From Oscillospiraceae bacterium (lineage in GTDB: Bacteria > Bacillota > Clostridia > Oscillospirales > Oscillospiraceae): 64,000 bases of DNA. The number at the start of each line of letters is the position of its first letter. The first letter of the stretch is position 1. The notes under the pieces were generated by a model. That model was not told the DNA's origin and did not search any database. It was given only the letters and a program-made list of their open reading frames with translations. The position numbers and the translations under genes were made by a program. This document shows, in pieces, positions 9,280 through 16,800 of this stretch. The stretch covers positions 62,001 through 126,000 of the forward strand of contig CADBKF010000001.1 in assembly GCA_902795195.1 (NCBI GenBank), in the 5' to 3' direction.

Positions 9280-10439
9280 TCTATCTCGACAACGCCGCCA
9301 CCACGCTGCAAAAGCCGGCGTCCGTGCCGCGGGCGATGGCGCAGGCCGTGCAGCGCTGCGCCAATCCCGGCCGCGGCGGCTATGCGGCCTCCATGCAGGC
9401 GGCCGACACGCTGCTGGAACTTAGGCAGGCTGCGGCGGACTGCTTTGACGCTGATCCGGAGCAGGTGGTTCTGACCATGAATGCCACCCACGGACTGAAC
9501 CTGGCGATTCGGACCCTGGTCTCGCCCGGGGACCGGGTGGTGATCTCAGGCTATGAGCACAACGCGGTCGTGCGCCCGCTGCACGCGCTGGGCGCGGAGC
9601 TTTCGGTCGCGTCCCGGGCGCTGTTTGACCCGGCGCGGACGGCTGCGGACTTTGAAGCGGCCATTTCCCGGGACACGAAGGCGGTCATTGTGAACCACGC
9701 TTCCAATGTGTTCGGGTATGTGCAGCCGGTGGAGGAGATCGCAGCCCTGTGCCGGCAGCGCGGCGTGCCGCTGATCGTCGATGCGTCCCAGTCGGCTGGG
9801 ATCCTGCCGATCTCGCTCCGGCATCTGGGCGCTGCGTTCATTGCCATGCCGGGCCACAAGGCGCTCTACGGGCCGCAGGGCACGGGCTTGCTGCTGTGCG
9901 GCAGGCTGCCCGACCCGCTGCTCTTCGGCGGCACCGGGAGCCAGTCGCGGCTGCCTGAAATGCCGGATTTCTTGCCGGACCGCGCCGAGGCGGGCACCCA
10001 GAACGTGCCCGGTGCGGCGGGGCTGCTGGCCGGGCTGGGATTCGTGCGCGGGCAGGGGAGCGCCCTTCGGGTGCGGGAGCGGCAGTGCAGGGCGCAGCTG
10101 TGCCGCGGCCTTGCGGCGATTTCCGGCGTGCAGGTTTTCTCCGGCGGGGCGGATCAGCTCGGGGTGGTCTCGTTCCGGGCGGCCGGCATGGACTGCGAGG
10201 ACCTGGCCGCGCAGCTGGCAGAGCGCGGCATCGCCGTGCGGGCAGGGCTTCACTGCGCGCCCCTGGCGCACGAGAGCGCCGGCACACTGGGCAGCGGCAC
10301 TGTCCGCGCCAGCCTCGGCGCGTTCAATCGCAGTGAGGAGATTGCCGCATTTCTGGACGCAGTTGAAGAAATTTTGAAAAAACAAGAAGGAACCCAGGAA
10401 AAGCCCTTGCCTTTTCACGGCTTTTCCTGTATAATTTAA
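9276..10439 (+). CDS. Cysteine desulfurase / selenocysteine lyase family protein
   Basis: A 387-residue class V aminotransferase fold PLP enzyme. MIYLDNAATT is the typical start, the PLP lysine is Lys195 in MPGHKALYGPQGTG and the catalytic Cys327 lies in RAGLHCAPLAH. HASNVFG and DASQSAG are further family motifs. It starts at GTG 9276, overlapping the DUF3343 stop. It mobilises sulfur (or selenium) from cysteine (or selenocysteine). No IscU/NifU or tRNA thiolation gene is adjacent, so Fe-S supply is less likely than a dedicated Se/S relay with DUF3343. The C-terminal 12 residues overlap the promoter-hairpin zone of cdaA. Confidence 0.88.
   Translation: MIYLDNAATTLQKPASVPRAMAQAVQRCANPGRGGYAASMQAADTLLELRQAAADCFDADPEQVVLTMNATHGLNLAIRTLVSPGDRVVISGYEHNAVVRPLHALGAELSVASRALFDPARTAADFEAAISRDTKAVIVNHASNVFGYVQPVEEIAALCRQRGVPLIVDASQSAGILPISLRHLGAAFIAMPGHKALYGPQGTGLLLCGRLPDPLLFGGTGSQSRLPEMPDFLPDRAEAGTQNVPGAAGLLAGLGFVRGQGSALRVRERQCRAQLCRGLAAISGVQVFSGGADQLGVVSFRAAGMDCEDLAAQLAERGIAVRAGLHCAPLAHESAGTLGSGTVRASLGAFNRSEEIAAFLDAVEEILKKQEGTQEKPLPFHGFSCII
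10407..10435 (+). promoter_or_regulatory. Promoter of cdaA operon
   Basis: TTGCCT (10407-10412), a 17-bp spacer and a perfect TATAAT (10430-10435) lie about 70 bp before the cdaA ATG. A GGAAAAGCC...GGCTTTTCC hairpin overlaps the spacer and could terminate upstream transcripts. Confidence 0.75.
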
Positions 10440-10503
10440 TAGATTAAGTGTAAATAGGTGAAATGGCGCTCATCGCGCCTCGCACACCCGGGAGTTTTGT
10501 TCC

Positions 10504-11373
10504 ATGAAAGAAATTGAAAGCATGATCAACAGCATCGGCAACGCGCTGCCGACGATCTCGGTGACTGACATCATCGACATCGCGCTGGTGACGATCCTCG
10601 TGTACTACGTCATCATGAAGATCCGCAACACCAGCGCCAACCGCATCGTCAAGGCCATCATCCTTTTGCTGGCCGTGACCCTATTGACAGACATCTTCAA
10701 GCTGCACACGATGCACTTCTTGCTCAATCGCGTGCTGGAATTGGGCGTTGTGGCCCTGGTCATCGTGTTCCAGCCGGAGCTTAGAAAGCTGCTCGAGCGC
10801 GTCGGCGGGCAGAGCCTGCGGGATCTTGTCACCAAGCCGGTCACCTCCGACGAGTCGATGGTCACGATCCGCGAGACGGTGGAGGCCTGCGACAACATGT
10901 CCAAGGAGCGGGTCGGCGCCCTGATCGTGTTTGAGCGCATCAACTCCCTCGAGCAGATCGCGCATACCGGCACCAAGGTCAACGCCGAGGTCTCGCAGGA
11001 GCTGATCCGGAACATTTTCTTCCCCAAGGCGGCCCTGCATGACGGCGCTATGATCATTTCCAATAACCGCATCACCGCAGCCGGCTGCGTGCTGCCCCTG
11101 ACGGAAAACCGGAATCTCAGCTCCGACCTGGGCACCCGGCACCGCGCCGGCATCGGCATGAGCGAGAATTCCGATGCACTGGTCATCATCGTCTCTGAGG
11201 AGACCGGCGCCATCTCGGTCGCCACCGAGGGCATGCTCAAGCGCGGCCTCACGGTGGAGACCCTGCGCAAGATGCTCGAGCAGGAGTTTACGAACAGCGA
11301 ACAGAAGGAGTCGGTGTTCGACCGCATCAAAAAGATCGGCAGAAAGGAGAACGACAGCGATGCAGAAGCATAG
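10504..11373 (+). CDS. cdaA: Diadenylate cyclase CdaA (DacA/YbbP)
   Basis: 289 residues, with about three N-terminal TM helices (roughly 22-100) and a cytoplasmic DisA_N domain. The catalytic DGA motif is Asp180-Gly-Ala in ALHDGAMI and the RHR motif is Arg212-His213-Arg214 in GTRHRAG. It makes c-di-AMP from two ATP to control potassium and turgor. The next gene, cdaR, overlaps its end by 14 bp, the standard pairing. In many Firmicutes glmM follows; here it does not. Confidence 0.97.
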   Translation: MKEIESMINSIGNALPTISVTDIIDIALVTILVYYVIMKIRNTSANRIVKAIILLLAVTLLTDIFKLHTMHFLLNRVLELGVVALVIVFQPELRKLLERVGGQSLRDLVTKPVTSDESMVTIRETVEACDNMSKERVGALIVFERINSLEQIAHTGTKVNAEVSQELIRNIFFPKAALHDGAMIISNNRITAAGCVLPLTENRNLSSDLGTRHRAGIGMSENSDALVIIVSEETGAISVATEGMLKRGLTVETLRKMLEQEFTNSEQKESVFDRIKKIGRKENDSDAEA

Positions 11374-12592
11374 AGTCCTTTTGTTCTTTGTCTCCCTTTT
11401 GGTTGCCATCATTGCCTGGATCTATGTGGTCACCACCGTGGCCCCTGACACCACCGGCACGGTCTCCGGCATCGGCGTCTCCGTGATCGGCGACACCACG
11501 CTTGAGGCCCGGGGCCTGATGATCACCGAAATGGACACCTCCGCGGTCCGCGTGGAGCTGCAGACCTCCCGCGCGACCCTCAGCAAGCTCAACTCCGGCA
11601 ACATGGGCGCGACGGTGGACGTCTCGCGCATCACCGAGGCCGGCGAATACGATCTGAGCTATGCCGTCTCCTTCCCGGACACGGTCAACACCGGCGAAAT
11701 CCAGCTGCTGCGCAAGAGCGTGGACAAGATCCACGTGACAGTCTGCAACCTGGTCACCAAGACGATCCCGATGGAGCTCAAATGGAGCGGCCAGGTGCCC
11801 GACGGCTACCTCTTCGACGAGGGCAAGGTGGAGTTCAGCCCCGAGACCCTGACGCTGCAGGGCCCGGATTTTGAGGTCAACAGCATCGCAAAGGCTGTGG
11901 CCACCTTCGACGTGTCCGAGCTGACCGAGACCGTCGTCCAGCAGCAGGTCCCGATCTTCCTCGATGAGCTGGGCAACGAGGTGGTCCTCTCCGAGGTCAC
12001 CGCGGTCAGTGCCAACGAGGTCACCATGACCGTGCCGGTCATGCGCTACAAGGACATCCGGCTTGCGGTGGACCTGCTCTACGGCGCCGGCATCAACAGC
12101 GACAACGTCAAGGTCACGCTCGACCCCGAGAGCATCCGGGTCAGCGGCGACTCCGATATCATCGGTGCGCTGGGCGATTCGATCACCCTGGGCAGCATCG
12201 ACCTGACGCAGGCGGAGAACAACGACACCTTCCCGTTCCAGCTGCAGATGTATCTGCCCAAGGGCGTGACCAATGTCAGTGGCGAGCCGCTCGTCACCGC
12301 GACGGTGGCGTTTACCGGCCTTGCCGTGCGCACCTTTACCGTGACGGACATCGAGCTGCTCAACGAGCCGGAGGACTATGAGGTCGTGCTCTCGACCCGG
12401 GCGGTGACCGTTCGCCTGCGCGGCAGCCAGGAGCTGCTGGACACGATCAGCGCCGAGCAGATCCACGTGCGCGCAGACCTGGCCGATATGGAGCAGGGCG
12501 GCACCTATACCGTGGTCGCCAGTGTGGAGATCGACGGCAATCCGGATGTGGGTGTGGTGCGCGACGTGGAGCTCATCATCACCTTGAGCTAG
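11360..12592 (+). CDS. cdaR: CdaA regulatory protein CdaR (YbbR domains)
   Basis: 410 residues with one N-terminal TM helix (about 6-27, VLLFFVSLLVAIIAWIYVV) and an extracellular series of about four YbbR beta domains rich in Val/Thr. The ATG at 11360 lies inside the cdaA end, ten bases after AGAAAGGAGA; the longer upstream open frame is only the antiphase of cdaA. The family binds and modulates membrane CdaA. The overlap with cdaA implies coupled translation. Confidence 0.93.
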   Translation: MQKHRVLLFFVSLLVAIIAWIYVVTTVAPDTTGTVSGIGVSVIGDTTLEARGLMITEMDTSAVRVELQTSRATLSKLNSGNMGATVDVSRITEAGEYDLSYAVSFPDTVNTGEIQLLRKSVDKIHVTVCNLVTKTIPMELKWSGQVPDGYLFDEGKVEFSPETLTLQGPDFEVNSIAKAVATFDVSELTETVVQQQVPIFLDELGNEVVLSEVTAVSANEVTMTVPVMRYKDIRLAVDLLYGAGINSDNVKVTLDPESIRVSGDSDIIGALGDSITLGSIDLTQAENNDTFPFQLQMYLPKGVTNVSGEPLVTATVAFTGLAVRTFTVTDIELLNEPEDYEVVLSTRAVTVRLRGSQELLDTISAEQIHVRADLADMEQGGTYTVVASVEIDGNPDVGVVRDVELIITLS

Positions 12593-12594
12593 CC

Positions 12595-13467
12595 ATGTTT
12601 GGCTATGTGCGCCCCCACAGGGACGAGCTGCGCATGCGCGAGTATGACCGCTATCACGCGGCATACTGCGGCGTATGCCGCACCCTGGGCAGGGAATACG
12701 GCTTTTTCCCACGCTTTCTGGTCAACTACGACATGACCTTTTTATACCTGCTCCTGGCCTCGGTCGAGGCAGCAAAGCCCAATGCGCGCTGCCGCTGCCC
12801 GGCAAAGCTCGGCTGCGTCAAGAAGGACTGTGTGGACGATGAAGCGCTGCTGGGCTATGTGGCGGCGGTGGACGTGATCCTCTGCCGGCACAAGCTCCTG
12901 GACAATATTCAGGATTCCGGCTTTTTCAAGGGCCTGGCCTACCGGCTCGCGGCGCTGCTGATCTCCGGCGGCTACCGGCGGGCAAAAAAGCGGCTGCCGG
13001 ACTTTGACCGGATCACCGAACAGCGCCTTGCTGCGCTGCAGGCGCTCGAAGGCGAGCAGTCCTCCAGCATCGACCGGACCGCGGACGCCTTTGCCTCGAT
13101 TTTGGAGCACTGCGCGGACCTCTATGACGATCCGGCGCTGCGTCGGCCCTTCGGGCAGCTGCTCTACCATGTGGGCAGGTTTATCTACCTTGTCGACGCG
13201 CTCGACGATCTGGCGGAGGACTGCAAAACCGGAAACTACAACCCGCTGCGCTTCCGCTTTACGCCCGAGGAGGGCAGGCTTCGCCCGGAGGACCAAACCT
13301 ATCTGGGCGAGCTGCTGGAGGGCTCGATCAATTTGGCCGGCGCCGCGCTGGCCCTGCTGCCGCTGAAAACAGACAGCGATTTACTGGAAAACATCATCTA
13401 CCTTGGCCTGCCGGCGGTGCGGAAGGCTGTGGAAGCCGGCAGCTTCCATCAGCAGGCGAAGATATAG
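12595..13467 (+). CDS. DUF5685 family protein
   Basis: 290 residues, Cys-rich near the N-terminus: Cys25-x-x-Cys28 (YCGVC), then CRCPAKLGCVKKDC around 63-76, suggesting metal binding. The rest is helical, with a DALDDLAEDCKTGNYNPL motif near 205. I recognise the DUF5685 pattern; its function is unknown to me. It starts 2 bp after cdaR and is followed by a J-domain gene, a small neighbourhood recurrent in Clostridia as far as I know. The J-protein next door suggests a link to a folding or assembly process. Confidence 0.8.
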   Translation: MFGYVRPHRDELRMREYDRYHAAYCGVCRTLGREYGFFPRFLVNYDMTFLYLLLASVEAAKPNARCRCPAKLGCVKKDCVDDEALLGYVAAVDVILCRHKLLDNIQDSGFFKGLAYRLAALLISGGYRRAKKRLPDFDRITEQRLAALQALEGEQSSSIDRTADAFASILEHCADLYDDPALRRPFGQLLYHVGRFIYLVDALDDLAEDCKTGNYNPLRFRFTPEEGRLRPEDQTYLGELLEGSINLAGAALALLPLKTDSDLLENIIYLGLPAVRKAVEAGSFHQQAKI

Positions 13468-13480
13468 AAAGGAGACGGCG

Positions 13481-14131
13481 ATGCGAGACCCTTATGAAGT
13501 GCTGGGCGTCAAACGCTCGGATTCCGACAGCGAAATCAAAAGAGCATACCACGAGCTGGTCAAGAAGTATCACCCCGACAACTATGCCGACAACCCCCTG
13601 GCGGACCTGGCCTCCGAGAAAATGAAGGAGATCAACCAGGCCTACGACGACGTGGTCAAGGAGCGGCAGGCTTCGGCCTCGGCTTCCAACAGCAGCCAGT
13701 CGGCCAATGCCAACCCCGGCTACAACTACAGCTATCAGCCCGGCAGCGGCAGCAGTCATTACAGCTATTACACCAACGCCTCGAGTGGGCAATACCCGCA
13801 GATCCGGGCCTATATCAACAACGGGCAGCTCGACGCCGCGGCCTCGATGCTGGCCGGCATCAACGAGCGCAGCGCCGAGTGGTATTTCCTTGCCGGCGAG
13901 ATCGCCTACCGCAGAGGCTGGCTCGACGAGGCCCGGCAGAACTACCAGACCGCCTGCAGCATGGCCCCTGGCAACATGGAATACCGCCGCGCCATGACCG
14001 TGGTGGGCGGCGGCTACACGCCCTACCGGCAGATCAACTACGGCGGCTCCAATGACCTGGACACCGCCTGCAACGTCTGCAACACGCTGCTTTGCCTCAA
14101 CTGCCTCTGCAGCGGCGGAGGCTGCCGTTGA
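13481..14131 (+). CDS. J-domain (DnaJ-like) protein
   Basis: 216 residues. An N-terminal J-domain (1-65) has the HPD motif at 31-33. A Ser/Asn/Gln/Tyr-rich linker (66-100) follows, then a TPR-like helical region (105-165: GQLDAAASMLAGI..RSAEWYFLAGEIAYRRGWLDEARQNY) and a Cys-rich tail (CNVCNTLLCLNCLCSGGGC). It lacks the zinc fingers of DnaJ, so it is a specialised Hsp70 co-chaperone. The ATG at 13481 follows AAAGGAG. Its stop overlaps the TTG start of the next membrane protein. Confidence 0.88.
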   Translation: MRDPYEVLGVKRSDSDSEIKRAYHELVKKYHPDNYADNPLADLASEKMKEINQAYDDVVKERQASASASNSSQSANANPGYNYSYQPGSGSSHYSYYTNASSGQYPQIRAYINNGQLDAAASMLAGINERSAEWYFLAGEIAYRRGWLDEARQNYQTACSMAPGNMEYRRAMTVVGGGYTPYRQINYGGSNDLDTACNVCNTLLCLNCLCSGGGCR

Positions 14132-14637
14132 GCGCGGCAAAGCGGCTGAGCCTCTGCGCCGTCCTGGCTGCCCTGGGCGTGGTGATTCTGGTGCTGGCAG
14201 CCGTCTATCCGGCGCTGGCGCCGGCCTTTGCCGCGCTGGCAGGGCTCTTCGGCGCCGTCGCGGTCATCCACTGCGGGCCGCTCTGGGCCCTGGGCGTGTG
14301 GCTCGTCTGCGGCGGACTCGGGCTGCTGCTCTCGCCGGCCAAGGGCGCAGCGGTGCTGTATCTGCTGTTTTTCGGCTGGTACCCCGTTGCCAAGAGCGGG
14401 ATCGAGCACATGCAGAGCCTGCCGCTATCCTGGGCGGTCAAGCTGCTGACGGCGGCAGCCTCCATCGTCTGCGCCTACCTGGTCTATTACCGGCTGTTCG
14501 TCTCGACGCAGCTGTATGCCTGGTATCTGTACCTGGCTGCGATGGCCGTGCTGCTCGTCGTGTTTGCCGCCTATGACATCGCATTTTCCGCGCTGATCTC
14601 CTTCTACCTCAGAAGGATCGCGCCGCATATCAAGTAA
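14128..14637 (+). CDS. Small polytopic membrane protein, unknown function
   Basis: 169 residues, with about five hydrophobic helices and little else. The most likely start is TTG 14128, which overlaps the upstream stop as TTGA and has GGAGG six bases before it; an upstream ATG in the same frame lies inside the J-domain gene. It is coupled to the DUF5685/J-domain genes, so it may be the membrane partner of that set. I do not recognise the family. Confidence 0.72.
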   Translation: MSAAKRLSLCAVLAALGVVILVLAAVYPALAPAFAALAGLFGAVAVIHCGPLWALGVWLVCGGLGLLLSPAKGAAVLYLLFFGWYPVAKSGIEHMQSLPLSWAVKLLTAAASIVCAYLVYYRLFVSTQLYAWYLYLAAMAVLLVVFAAYDIAFSALISFYLRRIAPHIK

Positions 14638-14652
14638 AGGGGAGAAATAACT

Positions 14653-15531
14653 TTGGTTCGCAGTATGACCGGCTATGGCCGGGCGATCGACACCTTTGAG
14701 GGGCGGCAGATCACGATCGAGGTCCGCTCCGTCAACAACCGCTATCTCGACTGCGCGGTCAAGCTGCCGCGCGGCTACACCTTCGCCGAGGACGCGCTCA
14801 AGCAGCAGGTCAAGCAGTTTGTCACCCGCGGCAAGGTGGATGTGTTTGTGACCATCAACACGCTGCAGAGCGAGGACGTCGTCGTCACGCTTAACAAGCC
14901 TGTTTTGGAGGGCTATCTTGCCGCCATGCAGGAGATTGCCGATCATTACGACGTGCGCAACGACATCTCCGTCAACAGCCTCAGCCGCCTGCCGGAGGTC
15001 TTCCTTCTGAGCAAGGCCGAGGAGGACGAGGACGCCCTGCTGCAGGTGCTTCTGGCGGTGGAGAAATCCGCACTCGAGTCCTACAACGCCATGCGCAGCA
15101 CCGAGGGCGCGGCCCTGGCCCGGGATCTTCGCAGCAAGGCCGAGAACATCCTGGCTCTTGTGGCGCAGGTCGAGCAGCGCAGCCCCGTGACCGTAGCACT
15201 CTACCGCGAGCGGCTTGAGGCAAAAATGCGCGAGGTGCTCGAATCCACCACGATCGACGAGGGAAGAATCCTCACCGAGGCGGCGATTTTTGCCGACAAG
15301 GTGGCGGTCGACGAGGAGACCGTACGCCTGCGCAGCCACCTGGCGCAGCTGGAGACCATGCTGGAATCCGGCGAGCCCATCGGGCGCAAGCTGGACTTTT
15401 TGATGCAGGAGATGAACCGCGAGGCCAACACCATCGGCTCGAAGGGCAACGACCTCGAGCAGGCGCGCACCGTGGTCGAGATCAAGGCCGAGCTGGAAAA
15501 GATCCGCGAGCAGATGCAGAATATTGAATAG
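14653..15531 (+). CDS. yicC: YicC family endoribonuclease
   Basis: 292 residues, with the characteristic start VRSMTGYGRA and EVRSVNNRYLD, and the C-terminal DUF1732 signature GRKLDFLMQEMNREANTIGSK. YicC proteins are reported RNases involved in RNA turnover. The start is TTG 14653, spaced eight bases from GGGGAG; the Met four codons in is the alternative. It heads the classic yicC-remA-gmk-rpoZ-priA-def-fmt order. Confidence 0.95.
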   Translation: MVRSMTGYGRAIDTFEGRQITIEVRSVNNRYLDCAVKLPRGYTFAEDALKQQVKQFVTRGKVDVFVTINTLQSEDVVVTLNKPVLEGYLAAMQEIADHYDVRNDISVNSLSRLPEVFLLSKAEEDEDALLQVLLAVEKSALESYNAMRSTEGAALARDLRSKAENILALVAQVEQRSPVTVALYRERLEAKMREVLESTTIDEGRILTEAAIFADKVAVDEETVRLRSHLAQLETMLESGEPIGRKLDFLMQEMNREANTIGSKGNDLEQARTVVEIKAELEKIREQMQNIE

Positions 15532-15549
15532 TACGATTGAATCATCATT

Positions 15550-15789
15550 ATGAAACTGATCAACATCGGATTTGGAAATATGGTGGCGGGGGAACGGATT
15601 CTGAGCATCATCAGCCCGGATTCGGCGCCGGTCAAGCGCCTCATGCAGGAGGCCCGGGATCGCGGCATGCTCATTGACGCCAGCTTCGGCCGCAAGACCA
15701 AGGCGGTGCTCATCATGGACACCGACCATGTGATCCTCTCAGGCCTTTCCCCCGAGACCATTGCCGGAAGAGCAGAGGAAACCGAATAA
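15550..15789 (+). CDS. remA: RemA/DUF370 family regulator
   Basis: 79 residues, full family length, with the hallmark [11 protein letters not shown] start and [22 protein letters not shown] core. In Bacillus, RemA is a DNA-binding activator of matrix and osmoprotection genes and forms ring oligomers. Its place between yicC and gmk is conserved in Firmicutes. There is no strong ribosome site (upstream is GATTGAATCATCATT), so translation may depend on yicC. Confidence 0.93.
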   Translation: MKLINIGFGNMVAGERILSIISPDSAPVKRLMQEARDRGMLIDASFGRKTKAVLIMDTDHVILSGLSPETIAGRAEETE

Positions 15790-15846
15790 AACAGGATAAA
15801 AACAGGCGTGAGTCCCGCAGCGGCCGACTGCGTGCCCTCTATGGGT

Positions 15847-15907
15847 ATGCCCACATCGGCCATAGAGTGTTCAAAGCACTATGCTGTCGGATGGCCGATG
15901 TGGGCAT
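15847..15907. repeat. 16-bp perfect inverted repeat between remA and gmk
   Basis: The arms ATGCCCACATCGGCCA (15847-15862) and its exact complement (15892-15907) enclose a smaller AGTG/CACT hairpin. It lies about 40 bp before the gmk start and has no T-run, so it is not a classical terminator. It may be a REP-type element or an mRNA structure affecting gmk. Confidence 0.6.
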
Positions 15908-15948
15908 CGGTCACTACGGGAAAGATTGAATGAAAACAGGAGAAATCT

Positions 15949-16548
15949 ATGAAGACAGGAAAACTGATCGTGATTTCCGGGCCCTCCGGCGTCGGCAAGG
16001 GCACCGTCGTCAAGGAGCTGATGCGCCGCCATGACAAGGCGCGCTTCTCCGTCTCCGCCACCACGCGGGAGATCCGCCCCGGCGAGGTGGACGGCGTCAA
16101 CTATTACTTCATCAGCCGCGAGCGCTTTGAGCAGCTGATCGCCGAGGACGCGCTGCTCGAGCACGCGGTCTACGTGGGCAACTACTACGGTACGCCCGAG
16201 GCCAAGGTCAACGAGCAGCTGGCGGCCGGCTACGACGTGATCCTGGAAATTGAGGTCCAGGGCGCCCTGCAGGTGAAAAAACGCCGCCCCGATGCGGTGC
16301 TGATCTTCATCACCGCGCCGTCCTTCGAGGAGCTGGCCCGCCGCCTGCGCGGCCGGGGCGACACCGCCGAGGACAAGGTCCTTGCCCGCCTGGAAACCGC
16401 CCGCTGGGAATGCCAGCTGGCCAAGGACTACGACTACATCGTGGTCAACGACACCGTGGATGCGGTGACCGAACGAATTTTGACGATTATCGCCGCGGAG
16501 GACTATCGCGCCGACCGCTGCGAGGAAGTTATCAAGGAGGCAGATTGA
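15949..16548 (+). CDS. gmk: Guanylate kinase
   Basis: 199 residues, converting GMP and ATP to GDP and ADP. The P-loop GPSGVGKGT is at about residues 11-19 and the GMP-binding stretch STR-like SATTREIRPGEVDGVNYYF follows, with the lid region near 130. Length is typical. The start follows CAGGAG. rpoZ begins one base after its stop. Confidence 0.97.
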   Translation: MKTGKLIVISGPSGVGKGTVVKELMRRHDKARFSVSATTREIRPGEVDGVNYYFISRERFEQLIAEDALLEHAVYVGNYYGTPEAKVNEQLAAGYDVILEIEVQGALQVKKRRPDAVLIFITAPSFEELARRLRGRGDTAEDKVLARLETARWECQLAKDYDYIVVNDTVDAVTERILTIIAAEDYRADRCEEVIKEAD

Positions 16549-16549
16549 T

Positions 16550-16756
16550 ATGTTGTATCCCCCGATGGCAGAGCTCCTGGAGCACATCGACAGCCGTTAT
16601 TTGCTGGTGAACGTGGTCGCGCGCCGCGCCCGGCAGATCGCGATTGAATCCGAAACCTTCCACGAGCCGCTCAGTGACAAGCCCGTGACCCTCGCCATCC
16701 GCGAGGTCGCCGACGGCAAGCTCGAGGCCGAGGTCAAGAAGGAATATCTTCGATAA
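16550..16756 (+). CDS. rpoZ: DNA-directed RNA polymerase subunit omega
   Basis: 68 residues, with the omega signature SRYLLVNVVARRARQI and the following VTLAIREVADGKL. It helps assemble RNA polymerase around beta-prime. AAGGAGG precedes it within the gmk end. Gene order gmk-rpoZ-priA is conserved. Confidence 0.93.
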   Translation: MLYPPMAELLEHIDSRYLLVNVVARRARQIAIESETFHEPLSDKPVTLAIREVADGKLEAEVKKEYLR

Positions 16757-16763
16757 GCAGCGA

Positions 16764-16791
16764 AGAGGCAAGAGACAATCGGAGAGAAGGG
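16764..16791. repeat. Heptamer tandem array upstream of priA
   Basis: Four 7-bp units in phase (AGAGGCA, AGAGACA and two variants), ending ten bases before the priA ATG. The unit resembles that of the array at 4834-4875. Its last units provide the only purine-rich ribosome-site-like sequence for priA. Confidence 0.65.
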
Positions 16792-16800
16792 AGCCTGTGC

